Part shown: in pieces, positions 53,189 through 62,189 of the stretch | Layout: each line of letters starts with the position of its first letter | How positions within the stretch are numbered: the first letter of the stretch is position 1 | Origin: Enoplolaimus lenunculus | Lineage: Eukaryota; Nematoda; Enoplea; Enoplida; Thoracostomopsidae | Assembly (NCBI GenBank): GCA_030248215.1 | Contig: JASANG010003970.1 | Location: 116,025-180,024 of the forward strand | Length of the DNA stretch: 64,000 nt | Reading direction: 5' to 3' | Notes under the pieces: model-generated | Database searches by the model: none | Seen by the model: the letters and a program-made list of their open reading frames with translations, nothing else | Told to the model about the DNA's origin: nothing | Made by a program: the position numbers and the translations under genes

Positions 53189-56100
53189 GTAAGTTTCACT
53201 ATTTTAACCGCAACCCCCGGTTAAATATATGAACTTGATCAGTAAACCTAAGCCTAAGCCTAAACCTATGCCTAAACATTAAGCCTAAACCTAACGGGCG
53301 AAGTTTCCAAGTCACTAAAATCGTTAGGCTCCCAATAGTTGACATGGGTCCTTGTATGGTATCGTATAGCGTAAGGGTGAATTTCCATTATGTTCCTGAT
53401 AGAATGAACTTATTTGGCCCTCGTTAGTTTGAGAGGAGTACGATTTTCTAAGGGTCAATCTGAGTTAAGTACTTGTTAGGTTCAGCTAATAATAAACATT
53501 AATGTGGGCAAACTTTTTACTTGTATCAAATTAACACTGCATCTGTAACAGATGTAATTGAGGACTTAAAAAATGATATTGATAGTAAAACTGAATGTGG
53601 AATCGAAACCACTGAAGAAGTAATTGAAAAACCCAATATACCCAATAAAGAAAACTGAAGTTGTAATTGATAAACTCAGCATGTAATTGAGAAAAGCGAA
53701 GATGTAAGTGAGAAACTCAAATCGTAATTGAGAAAACCGAAGACGTAATTGAGGAACTCAACTTGTAATTGAGAAAGTGAAATTGTAATTGGTAAACTCA
53801 ACTTGTAATTGAGAAAAGTGAAGGTTTAATTGAGAAACTTAACTTGTAATTGAGAATACTGAAGGTGTAAGTAAGAAATTAACCTTTTCTCACATTTATA
53901 ATTTCAATTTTTATGTAATTTCAAGGAAAGATTCGATCCCCAGTCGCTCGAGAGGAAGGTGTTTACGATGACCACTGAGCTATAGGAACTTGACGCTCAA
54001 GCTCGGGGGCTCTCAGGTCTTTTAAAAATTTCCCACCGCCATATATGTTAGAATAGCTAAACACTGCTCAGTGTGTGTATTGCTGGTATATTATTTGTAT
54101 TTAGTTTCTTATAGTATACTCTATGAGAGAACAGGTTAACTAAGTAGGACGTAATTGAAGAATAAATGGGAATGTGGATAATGCAGATAAGGAAATGAGA
54201 GAATTTAAAATATTAATTAAAAATATATATACAAATAATTTTTTAATGTGCACACTACACTCTTAATATTGTTCAATCGGTTCTTCTAAGAAATCAAACA
54301 AAACGTGGAATATCAATAAAGTTTGTAACAATTCATTTCCAATTTCCGATTTTCTCAAATACATATCTGGTTTTCACAGTTACATATTCTCTTTTCTCAA
54401 TAATTTCGGTTTTCTCAATTACAATTTTAGTTTTCTCAATTAAACATTGCAATTCTCAATTACAATTTCGGTTTTTTCAATTACAATTTCGGTTTTCTCA
54501 ATTACAATTTTGGTTTTCTCAATTAAAATTTCAGTTTTCTCAATTAAACATTGCAATTCTCAATTACAAATTCGGTTTTCTCAATTACAATTTTGGTTTT
54601 CTCAATTAAACTTTGCAATTCTCAATTACAAATTCGGTTTTTTCAATTACAATTTCTTTTTTCTCAATTACAATTTTGGATTTCTTAATTACAATTTCAG
54701 TTTTCTCAATTAAGCTTTGCAATTCTCAATTACAATTTCGGTTTTCTCAATTACATATTGCGTTTCTCAAATACATCTTCCGTTTTGTCAATTATAAAAT
54801 AGGTTTCTGAATTAAATCTCTGGTTATCTCAATTGCAAGTTGGCTTTTTCAATTTAATCTTTGGTTTTTACAGCATCATTTTCAGAGTTCTTTATTCGTA
54901 AATTTTAGTGTGGCTGACAGTAAACAAGTACCAAAATATTTGTTTAGATCTCCGGCAGAGGCACATCGTCAACCCGAGGTGGCGGAAGTCGCTTCGGACA
55001 CAGTCGTTCGCTTAACGTTGTCGGCAATCGAGGCGGTTCTTCGAACGGCAAATGTACACGGCGTTCAGCAGAATTTCACGTTGAAAGTCGCCGATTTTTG
55101 AATTGTATCAACGATAAAATACAAGACGAACTTGATTGGGTGAAAACGTCAAAGTATACCAGACGACAAATTGAACAGCACTACAACGATGAAGTGTCAC
55201 GAATGAAAACTGCACTTTCAAGGTAAGGTGTCAATAGCGGATTTTACCTCGATAGGGACCAGGAGCGGCCGATACGGCGTAGCTTGGCATCTGTGCCGCA
55301 CGCTACTGCACGCGATGCGCACTGCCGGACGCCACCGCACACAAAGGATACCCCTTTTGCGGAAAAGCGTAAAATTGCATAGCTTGGTTATACCGAATTG
55401 ATAGCTCTCGCGCTACTGGATTTCCCACAGCAACAATTTGGTACGATTGATGACCAGCGGGATCATGTGGACGCACACACACCAAATCTTCTGATAGTAT
55501 TCGTGTGGAGAGGTCAAAACTTTTTGTTTATAATAAAAATGCAAATATATTTAGCAATAAATAAAAAACACGCAATAAAAAATAATAATAATAATAATCT
55601 GTGAAATCTGGTAAATACAGTCAGTCACCCCTTATCACAGGACCGAAGTCAGAACTAAACAACTGTAAAATTTTGCTTAAAAAATCTAGCTATGTATATG
55701 TTATAACTTCATTTATATAACGTCTTATATGCTGTCGTATGGAGCTAGCGGACACGCCTCGATATTGAACTTAAATTTAGCAGAAAATTGCTTTATGTCA
55801 AAGTGGTTCATTTGGACCCAAGGGGCGTCAGAGAGGTTAGAAAATGTTAATGTTGATATCTGTGGTGTGGCCGTCACGGTCTGACTGAGCCCCATTGAGT
55901 CTACCAGGGCTGTAAAGCGTTACTATGGGCGAATCCGGTAAACTGGTTTTCAGTATATTTTAATTGCAGAAACCAGTGCCAAATTGATGGTCGCGTCGCT
56001 CCGTTAGAATCACCACTGAAACCATTTCTTCGCGACGAAATCAAAGTTACCCGATTGGTCTACGAAGACATCAACGAAAATTTAGGCCAAATTATATGGG

Positions 56101-59100
56101 AAGCAGCGAAAGAACCTGCGCTGTCCCGATGCTTCTTGCATTATATCCGCGAAAAATTTCTCGCATTTATTAAACGAGAAACAAAAAGTTCAATTGCTAC
56201 TTCGCTCAAAGACGGACTTCACGAGTTACCGGTTCCGGATAACCGGAATTACGACCTGGAAATGGCGTAAGCTTTATAACTTTCATCTGTGAGTAATCTA
56301 TTTGCATGCCCAGTATATATCTATGTATATATTTAACCCCTTCTCACATTGAGTTGCCTGTAGGCAACTCAGCGCAGCGTATATACGTTAACTAATATAT
56401 ATCGCACCGTGTTTAACAATTGCAACACGTATACATAGTACTAAATCAACACAAGACGTGAGAGCCCCCCTCGGGCTCGAGCGTCAAGCTCCTATAGCTG
56501 AGTGGTGATGATATACGCCTCCCACTCCAGTCACTGGAGTTCGAATCCTAGGATAAAAGTATGTCTCAGGGGGAATAGAAAATATTCGTGTGAGAAAGGG
56601 TTAAAACTAATTTGCAAATAATAATAATAATAATTTGATACAAACCTTGTTTTAACATTACCCAATCAAATTCAGTTTGCTATTCTTAACCGTTCCTCTT
56701 TTCAGACGAAAACACTTTGATCTCATTATCAAAGCCTATCTTGCGGCATATGAATGCGAAAAAACCCGTGGCACCCGGGCGTTTCAAACTACACTGAGAA
56801 CAATCGCAAAGAAACAACAGGATGATGCATGTGTTTGTTCGCGATTAGAATTGTAAGCCTACCTACTGTTCATATTCAATCAATCAACTAAAACCGGGAA
56901 AGAAGGGCGGGGGCCAGTCTTCGAGGTCCCTGCCTGACCGATTATTAAATTTGTTTTATCTTTACGATCGCTCCACCCATGAGATTACTTTATCCGTTAT
57001 ACATCGTATCCCAGAGTATGTGGCCTCCCTTGTTTTCAAATTAGCTGCTGTGCCTCTGTACTAAGAGAGCCAATAAGCTGAGTTCATTACCATGGATCGC
57101 TGAGCATCTCGTATAGCCATGTTTTACTTAGCTAAAATGCAAGTAATCAAGTTTCTAGCATTCTTTCGAGCAGAGATGAAGAAGATAGTTGTACATAGAA
57201 GGCAGAGGCCGGAGTGGTAGAATAACAAGATTGCTCGACACCGATGATTTCACATACAGCTATTTTATGAATGTTTCTATAATGATTAATACAGAATAAT
57301 CTGTGAACTATGGTGTTATAGCATAAATTATTTATTTTAGCCGAAATTGTAAAAGTTTAATAAATGGACGAAACGGAATGTGTGAAGATGTACGACAAGC
57401 TGTATTATCAATGGTCGACCGACATAGTGAAGTAATTACAGGCGGTGAGATCAAACGACAAGCAGAACACTGTTGGAATAACTATAAACGAGGTACGTCA
57501 TATCATATGTATACACTATTTTTAGTCAAAAATTATTTTGAACTGCAAGTTAAACTGGTGTTACACAAACGACCGACAAGATGTATCAAATACGACAGGT
57601 TAATATAATATTTAAACCACGAATATAGAAGTAATGACGAACTAGCAAAGTTTTCCGTTTGGCGCATACTGTCAGGTCGATACGATATAAATTTTCAAAT
57701 TATTTGGGGCGAAAATTGCAGGCACAGAACAAAACCATGTGAATTTTCAAATTATTTGGGGCGAAAATTGCAGGCACAAAACAAAACCATGTGAATTTTC
57801 AAATTATTTGGTGCAAAAATTGCAGGAGACACGACAAAACGATATAAATTTTCAAATTATTTTGTGATAAAATTGCAGTTGAATGTAGATCAGAATTTTC
57901 AAATTTAATAATATATGTTTGCTAAACCTATTGAACGCGTGTAGGTCAGATAAGTTGTAGACCACATTGGTGCGCGCGACATGATACTCAATGTAGACTG
58001 CGTGCAACTTGATAGCAAACTGTTTACGTTCACTAGGGTTTCCAGAGGGAGGTGGAACCAAAAATTTCTGACGGGAAGCGGGATAGCAAATGATGTAAAA
58101 CTCAAAAATTGTAAGGTAGGGAACTTATCATTTTATCGCCAAAAAATTTTCTTAATGGAAAATTTGTAAGATAGGGACCTTATCATTTTGTCACCAAAAA
58201 ATTTTTTACGGGAAAAATGAACGATTTTATCATAAAAAAATTTCTGAGGGTAAAAATTGTATTTGTACAAAAAATTGTCTTAGGAGAAAATTATGAGGTA
58301 GAGAGACCTTATCATTTTATCACCAAAAAAATTTTTCTAAGGACAAAAATTGTAATATCGCAAAAAAATTTCTGTATCAAAAAATTTTCGAAGGGGAAAA
58401 TTGTAGCAGGGACCGTACCATTTTATCACAAAAAACTCTGACGGGGGGTGTGCCTCTCTCGCTGGAACCGCTAGTGGGCGGTTCCCCCGTTAGAAAATTT
58501 GATATAAAAAAATGGTACGGTCCACTACAGTTTTCCTCGTCAGAATGTTTTTTGTAAAAAATACAATTTTTCACCTCAAAATTTTTTGGATAAGACGATA
58601 AGCTTACCTTACAATTTTTCCCTGCCATATGGTAAAAATTCGAGTTTCATAACATTTGCCAGATCACCCCGGCCCAGTCAGCAATTTCTGTATCCGTCTC
58701 TGTACTACGTTACACAATGTGCGTTGGTTAAGCTATGCTACACTGTAAATCCCATAGTGAGCTGATTTTAACTCAGAATAAGTTGAATCACTCAGTCTGA
58801 GTTAGAACTTTCAGAACTCACAATTCTGAGTCATTAAAACTCACTCTGACTTAATTATTCAACTTACACGGAAAAAACTGACTCAGAGTGAAAATCAATG
58901 CAACTCATAGTGAGTTAATGTTAACTGTTATTAACTCAGAAATAACTAACTCTTCAGCTGAGTTCATTTATCAATTCATTGGAATTTGCAGTGTAAGCGT
59001 TAGACTTTCTATCAACAAAAACTTATTCATGACATAAACACACGATTTTTGTCGAGGATCGAGCGTCCCTATCCATGTACACAATTGTTAATTGCTCGTA

Positions 59101-60489
59101 ATGGTCATATTCGCATCGTCGTATAAGGCAGCGAAACACACGGGGTTCGAACGGTGAAAGTATTCCTCAAAGTTCGTGAGTCGCACAAATTCTTTGATAT
59201 ATCTTGTTAAAATTGTTCCATAGCTCCATATTTCGTATAAATTCTCTTACTGTGGTTTGGTATTTTGTTTTTTGCTAAGATATCACACCCTTAGCCAGGT
59301 CACTTTGCTAGGGAGAGACTAAGAAGGTCTTCCGGAGTGATTAAAAGTATTTTCGATGACTTACAAGCAAGTTTGAAAATTTTGTACATGGGCCGATATT
59401 GTTCCAGGGGGGGCTTAAAATTTGCACATGGGCCGATATTGTTCCAGTGGCATTTAAATTTTGTACATGGGCCATATTGTTCCAGGGGGCTATGCCCGCT
59501 ACCCCCCCCCCCGGCTGTGGACCGGAAGGATCTGCCATATTTCAATACTGCAATTCAAAAATTACGTTAGAACAGTGCTAATGCTGATATAAGATTAAAC
59601 GGAGGAATATGTTTTAGTTAACGCCAAGCGGCAAGCTATTATAGTTGAGTGGTAATAGAAGGCGGCTTTCATTCAAAAGACTCTGGTTCGAATCCTAGCT
59701 CAACAGATCAAATAGAAAACATTCATGTGAAAAACCGTTATTGTACAATTCTGAAGACTGTCTTTACCCTTGTTCAAAATCGGGATACCAATGTTCAACC
59801 AGAGGACTATCTGCGGCCACTGAAAAAACCTTAGTTTTACGCTCAAAATTAGTTATAAACAACGTATATGTTCTCGGATGAAATTGTGCGAAATGAACTA
59901 AAAGCTACATGAAATGAAAACTATGAAATTCACCAAAAACCTTAAAAATTTCGCTGCATCTGCCATTTTTTATTAAATTTCAAGAAAGCGCGTTGCTTGA
60001 TTGCACGTTTCAAATCTGTGTTGGGAGAAAAATAAATCACCTGTGAAACTTTTATACTTCAATATCCGTTTTCTGTTCCTGTTTCCGTTATTTTTGCAAT
60101 CCGTTTACAGCACCGTAAGAGTATTAACGTTAAGCTTTAAACTTATTTTTTTTTGCTCACGCTTAGGTGTAAGTTCATTCGTATGCTTAAGCTTAGAAAT
60201 TAACTTATACTACTATTACGGCCCTGTTCTATACAATGGTCCACCCTGCTAAAAATGGATTCTAAAGTGCTAAAAGTATTAAATATTTTGTTTGCCTGTT
60301 TTAGGACTTCAACGCAAAGGCCGTGTTCAACTGGGCGACCTGGCTCTGTATGGAACTCGACTTGAACGGGCATTTAATCAACTGACGAACGGAAATCACA
60401 ACAAAGAAATTGCAGATTTCAAAAATATGATACGCGGTGTACTGAACGCGCATTTTAATCAAGAATTCTGTTCTAGATGCAGATTATAA
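53111..60489 (+). CDS. Secreted Cys-rich protein of unknown family, 6 exons, complete
   Basis: Exons 53111-53188, 54948-55222, 55970-56266, 56706-56852, 57341-57492, 60305-60489 join in phase to about 377 residues and end in TAA. Residues 1-20 are a classic signal peptide (MKLFAINIVVLLLVVKCTRS). Then come a Gly/Arg/Ser-rich stretch (about 27-60) and a largely helical, charged body with 12 cysteines, an even number compatible with disulfides in an extracellular protein. No KDEL-type tail or TM helix is seen. I do not recognise the family; similarity in kind to the many nematode secreted Cys-rich proteins is only an impression. Introns are full of repeats: two inverted TTAC-type arrays and two tRNA-like elements, one in intron 1 and one in intron 3. 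All junctions are GT-AG with pyrimidine-rich acceptors, which argues for a live gene. Confidence 0.8.
53540..53880 (+). repeat. GTAATTGAGAAA tandem array (intron 1 of secreted gene)
   Basis: About a dozen imperfect units of 18-36 bp such as GTAATTGAGAAAACCGAAG and AACTTGTAATTGAGAAAG. It is the reverse complement of the array at 54340-54850. Confidence 0.75.
53883..54135. mobile_element. piggyBac-type tRNA-carrying MITE, TTAA on both sides
   Basis: TTAA at 53879-53882 and 54136-54139; ends CCTTTTCTCACATTTAT and TATGAGAGAACAGG. It separates the two opposed arrays in intron 1. The core AAGATTCGATCCCCAGTC and CACTGAGCTATAGGAAC is the tRNA-like part. Confidence 0.72.
54340..54850 (+). repeat. TTTCTCAATTAC tandem array (intron 1 of secreted gene)
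   Basis: About 25 units of 18 bp with consensus TTTTCTCAATTACAATTT, ending about 100 bp before exon 2. It is the inverse of the 53540-53880 array and can pair with it in a transcript. Confidence 0.88.
54948..55222 (+). CDS. Secreted protein exon 2, Gly/Arg/Ser-rich region
   Basis: Acceptor ATATTTGTTTAG, donor GTAAGG, phase 0 in and 2 out. It encodes ISGRGTSSTRGGGSRFGHSR, then SLNVVGNRGGSSNGKCTRRS and a helical part ending EQHYNDEVSRMKTALS. A different frame is also open from 54910 but ends at a stop and fits neither phase nor neighbours. Confidence 0.78.
55223..55969. other. Intron 2 of secreted gene
   Basis: Begins with a GC-rich family I-like fragment (about 55246-55380, GGAGCGGCCGATACGGCG and ACCGCACACAAAGG). 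A short ATAATAATAATAATAATC tract lies at 55581-55600. No exon. Confidence 0.45.
55970..56266 (+). CDS. Secreted protein exon 3
   Basis: A 297-nt exon, acceptor TTTTAATTGCAG and donor GTAAGC. It encodes NQCQIDGRVAPLESPLKPFL and continues through RLVYEDINENLGQIIWEAAK, SRCFLHYIREKFLAFIKRET and VPDNRNYDLEM. Predicted mostly helical; two cysteines. Confidence 0.82.
56337..56600 (+). mobile_element. piggyBac-type MITE carrying a tRNA-like sequence, best copy
   Basis: TTAA at 56333-56336 and 56601-56604. Ends CCCCTTCTCACATTGAG and CGTGTGAGAAAGGG. Plus-strand tRNA-like core: TATAGCTGAGTGGTGATGAT (A box), ACTGGAGTTCGAATCCTAGG (B box). A TTGCCTGTAGGCAA palindrome lies near the left end. Intron 3 of the secreted-protein gene. 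Confidence 0.78.
56706..56852 (+). CDS. Secreted protein exon 4
   Basis: A 147-nt exon, acceptor CCTCTTTTCAG and donor GTAAGC. It encodes RKHFDLIIKAYLAAYECEKT and ends KKQQDDACVCSRLE; three cysteines. Phase 2 on both sides. Confidence 0.82.
57341..57492 (+). CDS. Secreted protein exon 5
   Basis: A 152-nt exon, acceptor ATTTATTTTAG and donor GTACGT. It encodes RNCKSLINGRNGMCEDVRQA and continues to KRQAEHCWNNYKR; three cysteines. Phase 2 in and 1 out. Confidence 0.8.
57660..57885 (+). repeat. 57-bp tandem repeat, four units (intron 5)
   Basis: Each unit reads AATTTTCAAATTATTTGGGG, then CGAAAATTGCAGGCACA and ACAAAACCATGTG. Every unit contains an acceptor-like AAAATTGCAG. Confidence 0.8.
58100..58640. 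repeat. AAAAATTTTT/GACCTTATCATTTT array with inverted tail (intron 5)
   Basis: Repeats of about 55-60 bp with CACCAAAAAATTTT, AAAAATTGTA and GGACCTTATCATTTTATC, switching strand near 58450-58500 (GGTTCCCCC...). The second half (58500-58620) is the inverse. Possibly a decayed foldback element. Confidence 0.6.
58741..58993. mobile_element. Family C MITE, TA-flanked (intron 5)
   Basis: CACTGTAAATCCCATAGTGA to CATTGGAATTTGCAGTG with TA at 58739-58740 and 58994-58995. Opposite orientation to the 46-48 kb copies. Confidence 0.72.
59290..59545. repeat. Transposon-like segment with CATGGGCCGATATTGTTCCA repeats (intron 5)
   Basis: Three direct copies of ACATGGGCC(G)ATATTGTTCCA about 50 bp apart (59385-59490), followed by a C10 run. 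A family F-like left part CTTAGCCAGGTCACTTTGCT at 59292. The origin of the triplication is unclear. Confidence 0.55.
59626..59740 (+). repeat. tRNA-like SINE fragment (intron 5)
   Basis: TATAGTTGAGTGGTAATAGA and CTGGTTCGAATCCTAGCTCA are A-box- and B-box-like, followed by AAATAGAAAACATTCATGTG AAA. Diverged relative of the 56337 element. Confidence 0.5.
59826..60243. repeat. Family G repeat followed by decayed family A piece (intron 5)
   Basis: 59826-60112 is family G (ends CCGTTATTTTTGCAATCCG). 60115-60243 contains TTAACGTTAAGCTTTAAAC, GCTTAGGTGTAAG and TACTACTATTACGGCCCTGT, a decayed family A MITE. Confidence 0.5.
60305..60489 (+). CDS. Secreted protein exon 6 and stop
   Basis: Acceptor GCCTGTTTTAG, then LQRKGRVQLGDLALYGTRLE and on to NAHFNQEFCSRCRL followed by TAA at 60487-60489. 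The intron before it is about 2.8 kb and repeat-filled. A TTAGGC-type transposon starts 100 bp downstream. Confidence 0.82.
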
Positions 60490-60589
60490 ATACAATTTTT
60501 TACAATTTTTGGGCCATATTATATTGGGCGATTCCATGTTCCGTTTTATGACAGAAAAACAAAATAGTATGCTAGACTATACTTTTTTG

Positions 60590-60760
60590 GGCCCATGTAA
60601 AGATCAGGGGCGGAACGTTTTTTCCGCGGGACTGCAATAGAGTAAGCTTAAGCTTTAGACTAATTTTTGCTTGGCTTAGGCATAGGCATAGGCTTAGGCT
60701 TAAGCTTAGGATTTGGAATATGCTTATAATACTGTTCCGCCCTTGTTCTTTACATTGGCT
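60590..60760. mobile_element. Family A MITE with exact 8-bp target duplication
   Basis: Begins GGCCCATGTAAAGATCAGGG, ends CGCCCTTGTTCTTTACATTG GCT. CTTTTTTG lies exactly at 60582-60589 and 60761-60768. Best evidence for the hAT-type target site of this family. Confidence 0.82.
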
Positions 60761-61051
60761 CTTTTTTGCATAAAGTTTACACTTTTTTCAGTGTTTAGGG
60801 TTAAGAATATGCTTATACTACAGATACGGCCCTCGAAGTAAACACTGACTAAATTTTTAGCAATTTTATGCGAGTGTTGAATATTGCATTCGGTTGAGTT
60901 TTGTGGCAGAAATTTTGTTTTTAAAAACCATGAGAGTGCATGGAATTGCAGTTGCAATGAAGGTTAAGTGTTCATAAAAACACATATTTTCTCCTTGACC
61001 GGTAATTAACGTGCATACAAGCGAAAATACTGGAAACGAAAAACAAAACTA

Positions 61052-61562
61052 CACTGTAAAATTCAATGGGTTGATTAATTAACTCAGATGGAGAATTAGT
61101 TATTTCTGATAATTTATGAGTTATAACTAAACAATAACTCAGTCTGTGAGCTGATTATGAGTGCGTTGATTAATTAACTAAGAATAAGTTCTCAGTCAAT
61201 TCAGAATTGTCAGTTCTGAAAGATAAAATTCAGAGTTCAGGCTTCTGAGTGAATACAACTCACTCTGGGTTAACTCTTTCTCACATGAATATTTTCTATT
61301 TCCCCTGAGACCTACTTTTACGCTAGGATTCGAACTCCAGTGACTGGAGTGGGAGGCGTATACCACCAATCAGCAATAGGAGCTTGACGCTTGAGCTCGA
61401 GGGGTCTCTCACGTCTTGTGGTGATTTAGCACTATGTATACGTGTTGCAATTGTTAAACACGGTGCGATATATATTATTTAACGTATATACACTGCGCTG
61501 AGTTGCCTATAGGCAACTCAATGTGAGAAGGGGTCAAAATCAACTCACTGGAATTTACCGTG
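61052..61562. mobile_element. Family C MITE split by a TTAA insertion
   Basis: CACTGTAAAATTCAATGGGT at the left, AACTCACTGGAATTTACCGTG at the right. The tRNA-carrying element 61274-61533 is inserted at the TTAA of the family motif GAGTTAAAATCAACTCAC. Confidence 0.72.
61274..61533. mobile_element. piggyBac-type tRNA-carrying MITE nested in family C
   Basis: TTAA at 61270-61273, then CTCTTTCTCACATGAAT; right end AATGTGAGAAGGGG followed by TCAA (a mutated TTAA). The core carries ATTCGAACTCCAGTGACTGG and CAATAGGAGCTTGACGC. Confidence 0.75.
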
Positions 61563-62189
61563 ATATACTATAAACTATGTATTAAAAAAGCACAACTTTA
61601 GTCAGCCATGTGCAATGCCTGTGCAGGCAGAATTAGGACTATACCTATACCTCTAAACTTCAGGATAGATTCCTCAGCGCAGAGACGAATCCAAAATTTC
61701 TCAGCGGAAAATCTGAAGTTGGAAAATTCCTACCCTGTGTTTTATAGTTTATGAGGACACTCAACCGCAAAATTAAACAGTTTGAATAAAACTTACAAAA
61801 CGTTCAACTTTCAAGTGTGAGACTCATTAAAAGTGCTGTGGTTTGGGTATTCTAAGCCCATCTTAGGCAGCGAGACGGGCAGTGCCGATGTTAGCATCTC
61901 CTTCACCCTGATGGAGATCGCTGACGATCGGCCTAACAAATGTTTAGACACCCTCGTAAAAGTTTAAACCAACTTCTAGTTTATTTCAATATCGTTAGAT
62001 GCTTTAAAAGGTTCGAATCTGTTGTAGACGAATTTTTTAAACTGAAGCGAACAATGAATTATTTTTATCGTAAACAGGACGTCAGCGAACGGCACAAAAG
62101 CCTCTGAGAATTATACATGGGACCGGCTAGACCACTTAAAGACATTATCGATAGATCATGCGAAGGCTTCAGAGTATCAGCGTATTATA
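61563..62189. other. Intergenic, nothing recognised
   Basis: No repeat or exon seen apart from a short GC-rich hairpin near 61865-61940. Confidence 0.35.

Noticed and set aside
54910-55101. ORF VADSKQVPKYLF... open through most of secreted exon 2
   Set aside because: It ends at a stop, does not fit the phase of exons 1 and 3, and the other frame gives a continuous protein with a good acceptor at 54947.
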